DNA of 64,000 nucleotides from Gadus chalcogrammus (taxonomy: Eukaryota > Chordata > Actinopteri > Gadiformes > Gadidae): assembly GCF_026213295.1 (NCBI RefSeq), contig NC_079413.1, forward strand, positions 15,778,938 through 15,842,937, written 5' to 3'. The position numbers and the translations under genes were made by a program. Numbering within the stretch: position 1 is the first letter of the stretch; each line of letters opens with the position of its first letter. Below the pieces are notes generated by a model, which ran no database searches, had not been told where the DNA came from, and was given only the letters and a program-made list of their open reading frames with translations. Of this stretch, positions 10,853 through 64,000 are shown piece by piece.

Positions 10853-13800
10853 AACCGTCACCTTATCGTGGTGGAGAGGTTTGCGTGTCCCTGTGAACCT
10901 GAGAGCTGTGTTGTCTGGAGCCTTGTGCTCCTGGTAGGGTCTCTCATGGCAGAGTGGTCTCAGGTGAGGGGCCAGACTAAGAATGGTTCAAAAAACTCCA
11001 ATGAAGAACGAAAAAAGAGGAGATGTGACCCGGCCCGGAGGAAGCCCGGGGGCCCCCGTCTGGAGCCAGGCCCAGACGGAGGGCTCGATGGCGAGCGCCT
11101 GGTGGCCGGGTTTGCCACGGAGCCCGGTCGGGCACAGCCCGAACAAACTACGTGGCACCCCCCCTCTCTTCATCCCATGGGCCCACCACCTGTGGGAAGA
11201 CCCGTTGGGGTCGGGTGCGCAGCCACATGGGTGGCAGCGAAGGTCAGGGGTCTCGACGGACCAGACCCGGGCGGCAGAAGCTGGCTCTGGGGACGTGGAA
11301 CGTCACCTCGCTGTGGGGAAAGGAACCGGAGCTTGTGAGGGAGGTGGAGCGCTATCAGTTAGATCTGGTGGGGCTTACCTCCACGCACAGACTCTGGTAC
11401 CGTACTCCTGGATAAGGGTTGGACTCTATTCTTCTCCGGAGTTGCCGAGGGCGTGAGGCGCCGGGCGGGTGTGGGGATACTCATAAATCCCCGGCTGAGC
11501 GCCGCGGTGTTGGAGTTTACCCCGGTAGACGAGAGGGTCGCCTCCCTGCGCCTAAGGGTTGTAGGGGGGAAAACTCTGACTGTTGTTTGTGAGTATGCAC
11601 CAAACAGCAGCTCAGAGTACTCGGCCTTCTTGGAGACCCTGAATGGAGTCCTGTATGGGGCTCCAGTAGGGGACTCCGTAGTTCTGCTGGGAGACTTCAA
11701 CGCCCACGTGGGCAACGATGGAGACAACTGGAGAGGTGTGGTGGGGAGGAACGGCCTCCCTGATCTAAACCCGAGCGGTCGTTTGTTATTGGACTTCTGT
11801 GCTAGTCATGGATTATCCATAACAAACATCATGTTCGAACATAAGGGTGCTCATAAGTGTACCTGGTACCAGAGTACCCTAGGCCGAAGATCGATGATCG
11901 ATTTCGTGATCGTGTCATCTGATCTGAGGCCGCATGTTTTGGACACTCGGGTAAAGAGAGGGGCGGAACTGTCAACCGACCACCATCTGGTTGTGAGTTG
12001 GATCAGGGAATGGGGGAAATTTCCGGATAGACCTGGTAAGCCCAAACGAGTAGTGCGGGTGAACTGGGAACGTCTGGAGGAGGCCCCCGTCCTAGGTATC
12101 TTCAACTCACACCTCCGGCGGAGCTTTTCTGGCATTCCTGTGGAGGTTGGGGGCATTGAGCCGGAGTGGGCGGTGTTCAAAGCCTCCATTGCTGAAGCTG
12201 CGGTGGCTAGCTGTGGCCTCAGGGTCTTAGGCTCCTCAAGGGGCGGTAACCCTCGGACACCGTGGTGGACACCGGTGGTCAGGGAAGCCGTCCGACTGAA
12301 GAAGGAGGCCTTCCGGGATATGATATCCTGGAGGACTCCTGACTCGGTTGCAGGGTACCGACAGGCTCGAGGGGCTGCAGCGGCTGCCGTGTCGGAGGCT
12401 AAGCAGCGGGTGTGGGAGAAGTTCGGAGAGGCCATGGAGAAGGACTTTCGGTCGGCACCAAAGTGTTTCTGGAAGACTATCCGGCACCTCAGGAGGGGGA
12501 AACGGGGAACCATCCAAGCTGTGTACAGTAAGGATGGGACTCTGTTGACCTCAACTGAGGAGGTCGTCGGACGTTGGAAGGAACACTTTGAGGAACTCCT
12601 GAATCCGAATAACACGCCCTCTATGTTGGAGGCAGAGCTCGAGGTTGATGGTGTTTCGTCGTCAATTTCCCTGGTGGAGGTCACTGAGGTAGTCAAACAT
12701 CTCCGCAGTGGCAAAGCCCCAGGGATTGATGAGATCCAGCCAGAAATGCTAAAGGCTCTGGGTGTTGAGGGGCTGTCATGGTTGACACGCCTATTCAACA
12801 TCGCGTGGGAGTCGGGTACAGTGCCAAAGGAGTGGCAAACCGGGGTGGTGGTTCCCCTGTTCAAAAAGGGGGACCAGAGAGTGTGTGCCAATTACCGGGG
12901 TATCACACTTCTCAGCCTCCCTGGTAAAGTCTACTCCAAGGTGCTGGAAAGGAGGGTTCGGCCGATCGTCGAACCTCAGATTGAAGAGGAACAATGCGGT
13001 TTTCGCCCCGGACGTGGAACTACGGACCAGCTCTTCACTCTCGCAAGGATCCTGGAGGGGGCCTGGGAGTATGCCCATCCGGTCTGCATGTGTTTTGTGG
13101 ATCTGGAGAAGGCGTATGACCGGGTCCCCCGGGAGAAACTGTGGGAGGTGCTGCGGGAGTATGGGGTAAGGGGGTCTATCCTCAGGGCCATCCAATCTTT
13201 GTACTCCCAAAGCGAGAGCTGTGTTCGTGTTCTCGGCAGCCAGTCAGTTTCGTTCTCAGTGGGTGCTGGTCTCCGCCAGGGCTGCGCCTTGTCACCAATC
13301 CTGTTTGTGATATACATGGACAGGATATCGAGGCGTAGTCGTGGTGGGGAGGGGTTGCAGTTCGGTGGTCTGAGGATCTCGTCACTGCTTTTTGCAGATG
13401 ATGTGGTCCTCATTGGATCATCGGCCGGTGACCTTCAGCACTCACTGGATCGGCTGGCGGCCGAGTGTGAAGCGGCTGGGATGAGGATCAGCACCGCTAA
13501 ATCTGAGGCCATGACTCTTAGCAGGAAACTGGTGGATTGCTTACTCCGGGTAGGAAATGAGTCCTTAGCCCAAGTGAAGGAGTTCAAGTACCTCGGGGTC
13601 TTGTTCGCGAGTGAGGGTACTATGGAGCGTGAGATTGGCCGGAGAATCGGAGCAGCGGGGGCGGTATTGCGTTCGCTTTACCACACCGTTGTAACGAAAA
13701 GAGAGCTGAGCCGCAAGGCAAAACTCTCGATCTACCGGTCGATCTTCGTTCCTATCCTCACCTATGGTCATGAGGGCTGGGTGATGACCGAAAGGACGAG

Positions 13801-14207
13801 ATCGCGGGTACAAGCGGCCGAGATGAGTTTTCTCAGAAGGGTGACTGGCGTCTCCCTTAGGGATAGGGTGAGAAGCTCAGCCATCCGTGAGAAACTCGGA
13901 TTAGAGCCGCTGCTCCTTTACTTAGAAAGGAGTCAGCTGAGGTGGTTCGGGCATCTGGTAAGGATGCCCACTGGGCGCCTTCCTTGGGAGGTGTTTCAGG
14001 CACGTCCAGTGGGGAGGAGACCTCGGGGAAGACCCAGGACTAGGTGGAGAGATTATATCTCAACACTGGCCTGGGAACGCCTCGGGATCCCCCCGTCAGA
14101 GCTGGTCAATGTGGCCCGGGAAAGGGAAGTCTGGGGCCCCCTGCTTGAGCTGCTCCCCCCGCGACCCGACCCCGGATAAGCAGATGACGATGAGGATGAG
14201 GATGAGG
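10853..14207 (+). mobile_element. RTE-clade LINE (Rex3-like), nearly full length
   Basis: A 3,355-base non-LTR retrotransposon with a perfect 10-bp target duplication (AGCCTTGTGG at 10,843-10,852 and 14,208-14,217). The 3' end is a short GATGAGGATGAG tract, typical of RTE/Rex3 rather than poly(A). The 5' region is GC-rich and starts ACCGTCACCTTATCGTGGTG. One main ORF encodes an apurinic endonuclease and reverse transcriptase. The perfect duplication and long open frame point to recent insertion. The host site is a unit of the ~115-bp array. Confidence 0.93.
11453..14179 (+). CDS. RTE/Rex3 endonuclease-reverse transcriptase ORF
   Basis: A 908-codon open frame. The endonuclease comes first: GDFNAHV at about residues 80-86, and TDHHLVV near 178, carrying the histidines used in catalysis. 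The reverse transcriptase follows: [13 protein letters not shown] near 424, the AYDR motif with its catalytic aspartate at residue 556, and FADD at 647-650 (DNA 13,391-13,402). A C-terminal LRWFGHL / GRPRTRWRD block is typical of this clade. The quoted start is a GTG inside the open frame, not a true initiator. The N-terminal endonuclease strand (TWNVTSL, about 11,297) lies in another frame ending at 11,415. A small frameshifting deletion near 11,385 therefore likely inactivates this copy. Confidence 0.88.
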   Translation: MRRRAGVGILINPRLSAAVLEFTPVDERVASLRLRVVGGKTLTVVCEYAPNSSSEYSAFLETLNGVLYGAPVGDSVVLLGDFNAHVGNDGDNWRGVVGRNGLPDLNPSGRLLLDFCASHGLSITNIMFEHKGAHKCTWYQSTLGRRSMIDFVIVSSDLRPHVLDTRVKRGAELSTDHHLVVSWIREWGKFPDRPGKPKRVVRVNWERLEEAPVLGIFNSHLRRSFSGIPVEVGGIEPEWAVFKASIAEAAVASCGLRVLGSSRGGNPRTPWWTPVVREAVRLKKEAFRDMISWRTPDSVAGYRQARGAAAAAVSEAKQRVWEKFGEAMEKDFRSAPKCFWKTIRHLRRGKRGTIQAVYSKDGTLLTSTEEVVGRWKEHFEELLNPNNTPSMLEAELEVDGVSSSISLVEVTEVVKHLRSGKAPGIDEIQPEMLKALGVEGLSWLTRLFNIAWESGTVPKEWQTGVVVPLFKKGDQRVCANYRGITLLSLPGKVYSKVLERRVRPIVEPQIEEEQCGFRPGRGTTDQLFTLARILEGAWEYAHPVCMCFVDLEKAYDRVPREKLWEVLREYGVRGSILRAIQSLYSQSESCVRVLGSQSVSFSVGAGLRQGCALSPILFVIYMDRISRRSRGGEGLQFGGLRISSLLFADDVVLIGSSAGDLQHSLDRLAAECEAAGMRISTAKSEAMTLSRKLVDCLLRVGNESLAQVKEFKYLGVLFASEGTMEREIGRRIGAAGAVLRSLYHTVVTKRELSRKAKLSIYRSIFVPILTYGHEGWVMTERTRSRVQAAEMSFLRRVTGVSLRDRVRSSAIREKLGLEPLLLYLERSQLRWFGHLVRMPTGRLPWEVFQARPVGRRPRGRPRTRWRDYISTLAWERLGIPPSELVNVAREREVWGPLLELLPPRPDPG

Positions 14208-14330
14208 AGCCTTGTGGCACATGGGGGACATTAATCTGTATGTTGCACAGTTGGTTTGACATCATTCACTCAAATGGTTGAAGTGCATAATAGGTTTGTA
14301 TTTTGAATGTTACGTAAATGAATGTTGAAT
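14208..14330. repeat. Tandem array of ~115-bp units, right part
   Basis: Continues the unit broken at 10,852: GCCTTGTGGCACATGGGGG, a GCACAGTTGGTTTGACAT block and the CATAATAGG end. Confidence 0.85.
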
Positions 14331-15253
14331 ATTAAACTAATTTAATGCCGGTCCCACACCAATTGTGAACAATCATATATAACACGACAAATAAGCAAAC
14401 AACTTTACCTCAAGTCTATCCGTAGCTACTTGCCGCACGAGGAATTGGATTCTTCTTCAATGAAACTCTTTTTGGGTTCTTTGGGTCAGCAGCTCTTTTG
14501 GGAATGATGAAGTCGTCCTTATCAAAATAAGCACTGCAGACACGGTGATCCTTCTGCATTAGCGTCTTGATTGGCGTCTCATTGTCCATATTCAGAACAA
14601 TAAGCCAATGGTCTACCAGAGATCGGTCATTGTACCGCAATGGCAGTCTATGGAAAGTTTCTGGAGTTTAACTTTTCTTATTTTTTCGTAGCCGGGGAAA
14701 ACACAAACACGAACCATCTCTCTCTTTTCACTTCAAGCAGATGGGTGGGTCGTCTTCTCCGGTGCTTGAGCTGTCCTTCACTCTATTCACTCTTACTTAT
14801 GCAAGTCCTTCCATTTACGTGTTTACTTACTATATATTATCTACAAATATAAATTATCTAAATTATAAATTCCAAAACATTCCTCCTTGAACTGAACTCC
14901 GGCGCATTCGGCAATCGACTTGTGTGGACTTCCTGTAAACACGGACCTACCGGTAATGCTTATTAAACTGTCTTTTTTTAAAAAATCCGGGTTTGCAAAC
15001 TAAGTCGTTTGTGCTTCGTTTTATGTGTAGGGACCCTAGTCATGCTACAGCAGAGGTTTGGTGATATTTTTAACAATATTAGTGGTTAAAAAATGCCGAT
15101 TTAGAAGCAAAACTCAATGCCCCAACCCAATAACATGGACGCCAAACATTGAAAATGAAACTCGATTTTCAAGGTATCTGGAGGGCTTATTTGATGGGTT
15201 TTCATGCCAAAACAAAGACCCTGGGTTCAATTTGCGCCGGAATTACACCTTAG
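14331..15253. other. Intergenic stretch with one THAP fragment
   Basis: Apart from the minus-strand THAP-like frame at 14,416-14,640, no gene or repeat family is recognised. Short frames up to 101 codons at 15,058 have no domain. Confidence 0.4.
14416..14640 (-). pseudogene. THAP-type zinc-finger fragment
   Basis: A 74-codon open frame. HRVCSAYFDKDDFI resembles the C-x-x-HF core of the C2CH THAP domain with Y in place of the usual H, and KKNPIPRA resembles the AVPRIF-like end. The N-terminal cysteines of the domain are not visible, so the domain is incomplete. THAP domains occur in host regulators and in P-element-like transposases. The surroundings here favour a transposon-derived or retro-copied remnant. 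No intact gene. Confidence 0.5.
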
Positions 15254-16957
15254 TAGGGATGAGTCGATCGCGACCGATTCGTTCACAACGAACGAATCCC
15301 GAACGTGAACGACAAGAACTGGTTCCCCAAAACAAGAAGAACTGGTTCCTTGATTCTTTTTAACCAAAAATATGGTCACGTAAATAAAATATACAAACAA
15401 ACAGAGCTTCGTCTCCCCGCGATTTATATTGATTGAGTCTACAACGTTCTCAAAGATTCAGCCAATGAGAGGTAGCAATGGGGTTGCAATGGCACCTGGG
15501 TAAACAAATGACAAGGCGGTACTGTCGAATATGCGCGCTTTCTCTGTCTGACGTATCTTGGGTCATACCATTCGACGTGGGGCCACTCATATATCCCCCT
15601 ACATTTTTTCGAAAATAGACTACACCTCCATCTGTTTATTGGATAAGCGCATTTCCCAATCCCAGGAGTCTTTGCTCCATTCTACGTCAATTTAAGAACA
15701 AACAAAGAAATTAAACTGCAGTTCGTATTTTTTATTTATGACCATGAAAGTTCTGTAATGCCTGAATAATGAAGAATTAAATGTAAAGTAAAATAAAATT
15801 ATAAATGTAAAACCATGAATGAAATATAGAGAGTAAGCAAGTGGTATAAATATTGGTGGGACGTTTGGTTATACTACATAATATATCTTCTCGATTTTCA
15901 CGGGTGTTAAGGTGCGAACACACCACGCGCGTACCTCGCGCGTAACGCAGCTAAAATGTTGCTTGACCATTTTGTGTCAAAAATGGTCAGATACGCGCGT
16001 ACGCATACGCGCGTAGATGAGACCGCCCAAAACTCCCCCCCCCCCCAGCCTGTGGCTGCGCTGGATTTAGGAGTCCGAGGAAGGAAACCCAAACGCCGCC
16101 GTGTTTGGGTGGATGATAGAGCTTGGATCGGGTTAGATTAAATAATCTCGGATATAAATAACAATAATCGGTTTAAATAACTTCACATGGTGTGTCTGGT
16201 GTGTTTCCAGCATTCGTAGTGTTGATCAGCAGAGAAATAGTCCGCCAAGACGTTGAGGTTGCTTAGCAATCAGAGACTCTGTCCATGCAAGTGAACGGAG
16301 CGTTCACTCTTCGTCATAACTATCAAACCAAACATCCTTCACATTCACCGAGCGAACATTATGAAAGTAAAATGCACATTTCTCTCTAAAAATGTTTCCA
16401 TAAAAGCATTTAATGGCGTAACTATGTTACTATTTCCACACAGAATAAAGAAAGATGTCGGCCGTATGCTTCTGTCCAAGCTCACTACTCTCTGCCAGTG
16501 ACGTCGGGTCAAGCTCAACGCTGATTGGCTATTGCGGCGCGTATGAGCGTAAAAAGTTCCATTTTTTGAACTCCTCGCGTACGCGCGTATATGTACGCGC
16601 GTATATGTACGCGCGTATATGTACGCGCCTCATACGCCCCTAACGTGAGTAAAATGTTGCTTATACGCATGTAACGCGTGTACGCGTCTCATACGCGCGT
16701 AAACCAATGGTTCCCTATGGAAAAAATGGCGATTTTATACGCGAGGTACGCGAGATACGCGTCTGGTGTGGCCGCACCTTTAGAGCCTAGAAGTCGTTTA
16801 AATTATGCTCACGGTCGTCTCGGCGGGGGTCAGACACCAAATGACGTAATCTGACGTAACGAACAAATCAAAACGAATGAATCAAACAAACTAATCGTTA
16901 AAGTGAACTGAACTGAAAGAACTAGTTCCCGGAAATGAATCATTTTGCCCATCCCTA
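15254..16957. mobile_element. hAT-type MITE, 1.7 kb including a nested element
   Basis: Ends are TAGGGATGAGTCG and GCCCATCCCTA. Flanking 8-mers are CACCTTAG (15,246-15,253) and CACTTTAG (16,958-16,965), a 7/8 target duplication of hAT length. Subterminal sequence holds inverted GAACGAAT / GAACTAGTTCC-like blocks. No transposase. It is interrupted by the Harbinger-like MITE at 15,910-16,779. Confidence 0.85.
15910..16779. mobile_element. Harbinger-like MITE, copy 1
   Basis: Ends are AGGTGCGAACACACCA and TGGTGTGGCCGCACCT, flanked by TTA on both sides (15,907-15,909 and 16,780-16,782). A TWA target duplication is typical of PIF/Harbinger. Subterminal ACGCGCGTA repeats are abundant. The internal ~416-bp unit is present once here, against about three times in copy 2 at 39,378. 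No transposase. Confidence 0.85.
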
Positions 16958-16965
16958 CACTTTAG

Positions 16966-17302
16966 AGAACTCCTCTGAAACTGTGGGTTACTGCCCCTTT
17001 AAGAGAACTCCACCTGAAACAGTGGGTCGCTGGCCCTTTAAGACAATAGCGCCACGTCGTTGGGTGACGTCATCACGCTTCTCTGGGCGACGGTTCGGCT
17101 GCCGAGGAGCTGCTTAGCAGGGCATTATTCATCCGGGTTAATGTGGAGCATTTCCCCGCCCGCTTCTTCGGGGTCGTGTTCCCGTCTGTAAGCGAGCTGC
17201 CTCTCGGTGTTCAGGGACCGCGGTGCACAGCCTCTCTAGTGCGGGGAACGCGGTGCAGAGCCCCGGGCCTGCGGGAGGAATAGGCCATTGGAGCTGGAGA
17301 CC
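16966..17302 (+). promoter_or_regulatory. spag9: spag9 proximal promoter and 5' UTR
   Basis: GC-rich sequence between the last upstream transposon and the start codon. Visible sites are a perfect palindromic CRE TGACGTCA (17,065-17,072), a GC box CCCCGCCC (about 17,153), and two tandem ~38-bp units each ending in CCCTTTAAG (about 16,966-17,042). A further doubled GCGGTGCA(C/G)AGCC block lies just before the start. There is no clear TATA box, as expected for a broadly expressed gene. The transcription start cannot be placed from sequence alone. Confidence 0.6.
17065..17072. promoter_or_regulatory. CRE/ATF palindrome TGACGTCA
   Basis: Full consensus CREB/ATF site about 240 bases upstream of the spag9 ATG. 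Occupancy is inference. Confidence 0.6.
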
Positions 17303-62913
<45,611 letters not shown>

Positions 62914-62923
<10 letters not shown>

Positions 62924-62999
62924 GGGTCCGGGACTGAGGGTCCGGGACTGAGGGTCCGGGACTGAGAATCCGGGACTGAGGGTCCGGGACTGAGGGTCG
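62914..62999 (+). repeat. 14-bp repeat spanning the stop codon
   Basis: Six copies of CCGGGACTGAGGGT; the first contains the spag9 stop codon, and the others lie in the 3' UTR with one variant (GAGAAT). Confidence 0.93.
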
Positions 63000-64000
63000 T
63001 CACTGCGTCAGACCCTCCTCATCTGCTCATTCTGTTCCATGGTTATCCCAGAGTAGACCAGTACTTTTATACAAACGTGCTTTCTACGGGTGGTGTTGTG
63101 TCAGGACCCCAGTCTGACGTCGGGGGGGATCCGTCCAGGGGATCCGTCAAGGGGGATCATGTTTTAAGCTTCTTGTTTACTGTCGTATGCTACAGCAGCC
63201 AGTCGTCTGACAAAGAGATCAAATGAAGATTCAGGTTTTCTCTTTCTTCTGAAATGTTTCCTCATCATGGATTATTTTTATGCATTAGGGAAGTGTGTGT
63301 GTCCTACAGTTTGTGTTTGTATGTCTTTTTAAAGGTGTCTATGTGTGCATGAACGAGCTACCTTCTTTTTTTTATGTTGCCATGAAACTAATCTAAATCC
63401 TGGGGTTGAGGATCGGGTTGCTCCAGAATGATCTGGCATGATCCAAAAAAGGAAGCGGATTAAAGGAACCGTTTGTCGAACCGCTGGAATGCATGAGGAA
63501 CCTTCTGAAACCCATCTCCGTCCAACCCCCCTGCTCGTTCTGACACTCACTCCCCTCACTCCCACCCCTCCCTCCCTCTCCTCTCCTCCCCTCCCTCCTC
63601 CTCTCCCCTCCTCTCCTCCTCCCTCCCCCCTAGTCAGTCTTCCGTTCTGCTCGCCGTCTGCACTTTAACTGTAGCTGTAGTGGCCTGAGGCTCAGAGTCC
63701 TGTGCTATTAGAAACCTGTACTAACGAGTGATACTGAGGAATACTGTGTGAGGAAACAGACCTCAGATTTGTTTAAGAGTCAACCGCCCACTGGCGACAG
63801 GACAAAAGGAGAAGGAGGAATTGTCAGTAGAAGATCCTTTTGGCTTTACATTTTCTAAATCTTGTTTATGACGATTTGAAGGATGCTTATTTTTGTCGTC
63901 AACATGGAAGATTAGCAGGGAACTTTATTTCCATTTTTTGTGTCTGGCACTTTTAAATAGTTTCAATGTTAATGTTGGAGAAAGAGTCTCTCCTTTTACT
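62924..64000 (+). other. spag9: spag9 3' UTR and downstream sequence
   Basis: After the stop-codon repeat there is no coding signal. An ATTAAA at 63,459-63,464 could be a weak polyadenylation signal; no AATAAA is seen, so the UTR may extend past the window. A CTCCCC-rich tract lies at 63,545-63,640. Confidence 0.6.

Noticed and set aside
11851..13413. Long minus-strand frames (up to 346 codons) opposite the LINE
   Set aside because: They are antisense shadows of the GC-rich reverse transcriptase ORF with no domain of their own.

Overview
The window is nuclear DNA from a vertebrate, almost certainly a teleost fish. Evidence seen: one large gene of about 30 small exons with GT-AG introns, fish-type transposons (RTE/Rex3 LINE, BEL/Pao, Ty3/gypsy, hAT and Harbinger-like TIR elements, a tRNA-derived SINE, a gag-bearing endogenous retrovirus with a tRNA-Pro primer site), and a very high density of dinucleotide and minisatellite repeats. 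Dense dinucleotide repeats are known from cod-like fishes, but species cannot be decided here.

Region 1-17,000 is intergenic and made of layered mobile elements. A decayed Ty3/gypsy pol (1-909 and 10,007-10,230) is split inside its integrase by a 9.1 kb insertion with hAT-like ends. That insertion holds a 1.1 kb TIR element, a 1.56 kb hAT-like element with a transposase fragment, and an interrupted palindrome (6,070-9,367). A tandem array (10,240-14,330) is interrupted by a nearly complete RTE/Rex3 LINE with a 10-bp target duplication. A THAP-domain fragment and a hAT MITE with a nested Harbinger-like MITE follow.

Region 16,966-64,000 is one gene on the + strand: spag9 (JIP4, the JNK-interacting / kinesin-dynein adaptor scaffold). 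I place 31 exons from the ATG at 17,303 to the TGA at 62,923, including two optional microexons of 12 and 15 nt. All joins keep one reading frame: 1,274 codons plus stop without the microexons, 1,283 with them (human JIP4 about 1,321). The window ends in the 3' UTR or just past it. A CRE-bearing, GC-rich promoter lies directly upstream.

The introns carry the most unusual content. Many contain minisatellites, and at least six arrays appear to have been seeded at an exon boundary, so the repeat copies carry decoy splice donors or acceptors or a copy of the stop codon. Other introns put (GT)n directly against the 3' splice site in place of a polypyrimidine tract. Most intronic transposons sit inside these tandem arrays. 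Examples are a retroviral element with two 654-bp LTRs, a SINE, two hATs in a CACTAGAG-containing repeat, and in intron 11 a four-level nest: tandem array, then hAT, then BEL/Pao, then a Harbinger-like MITE.
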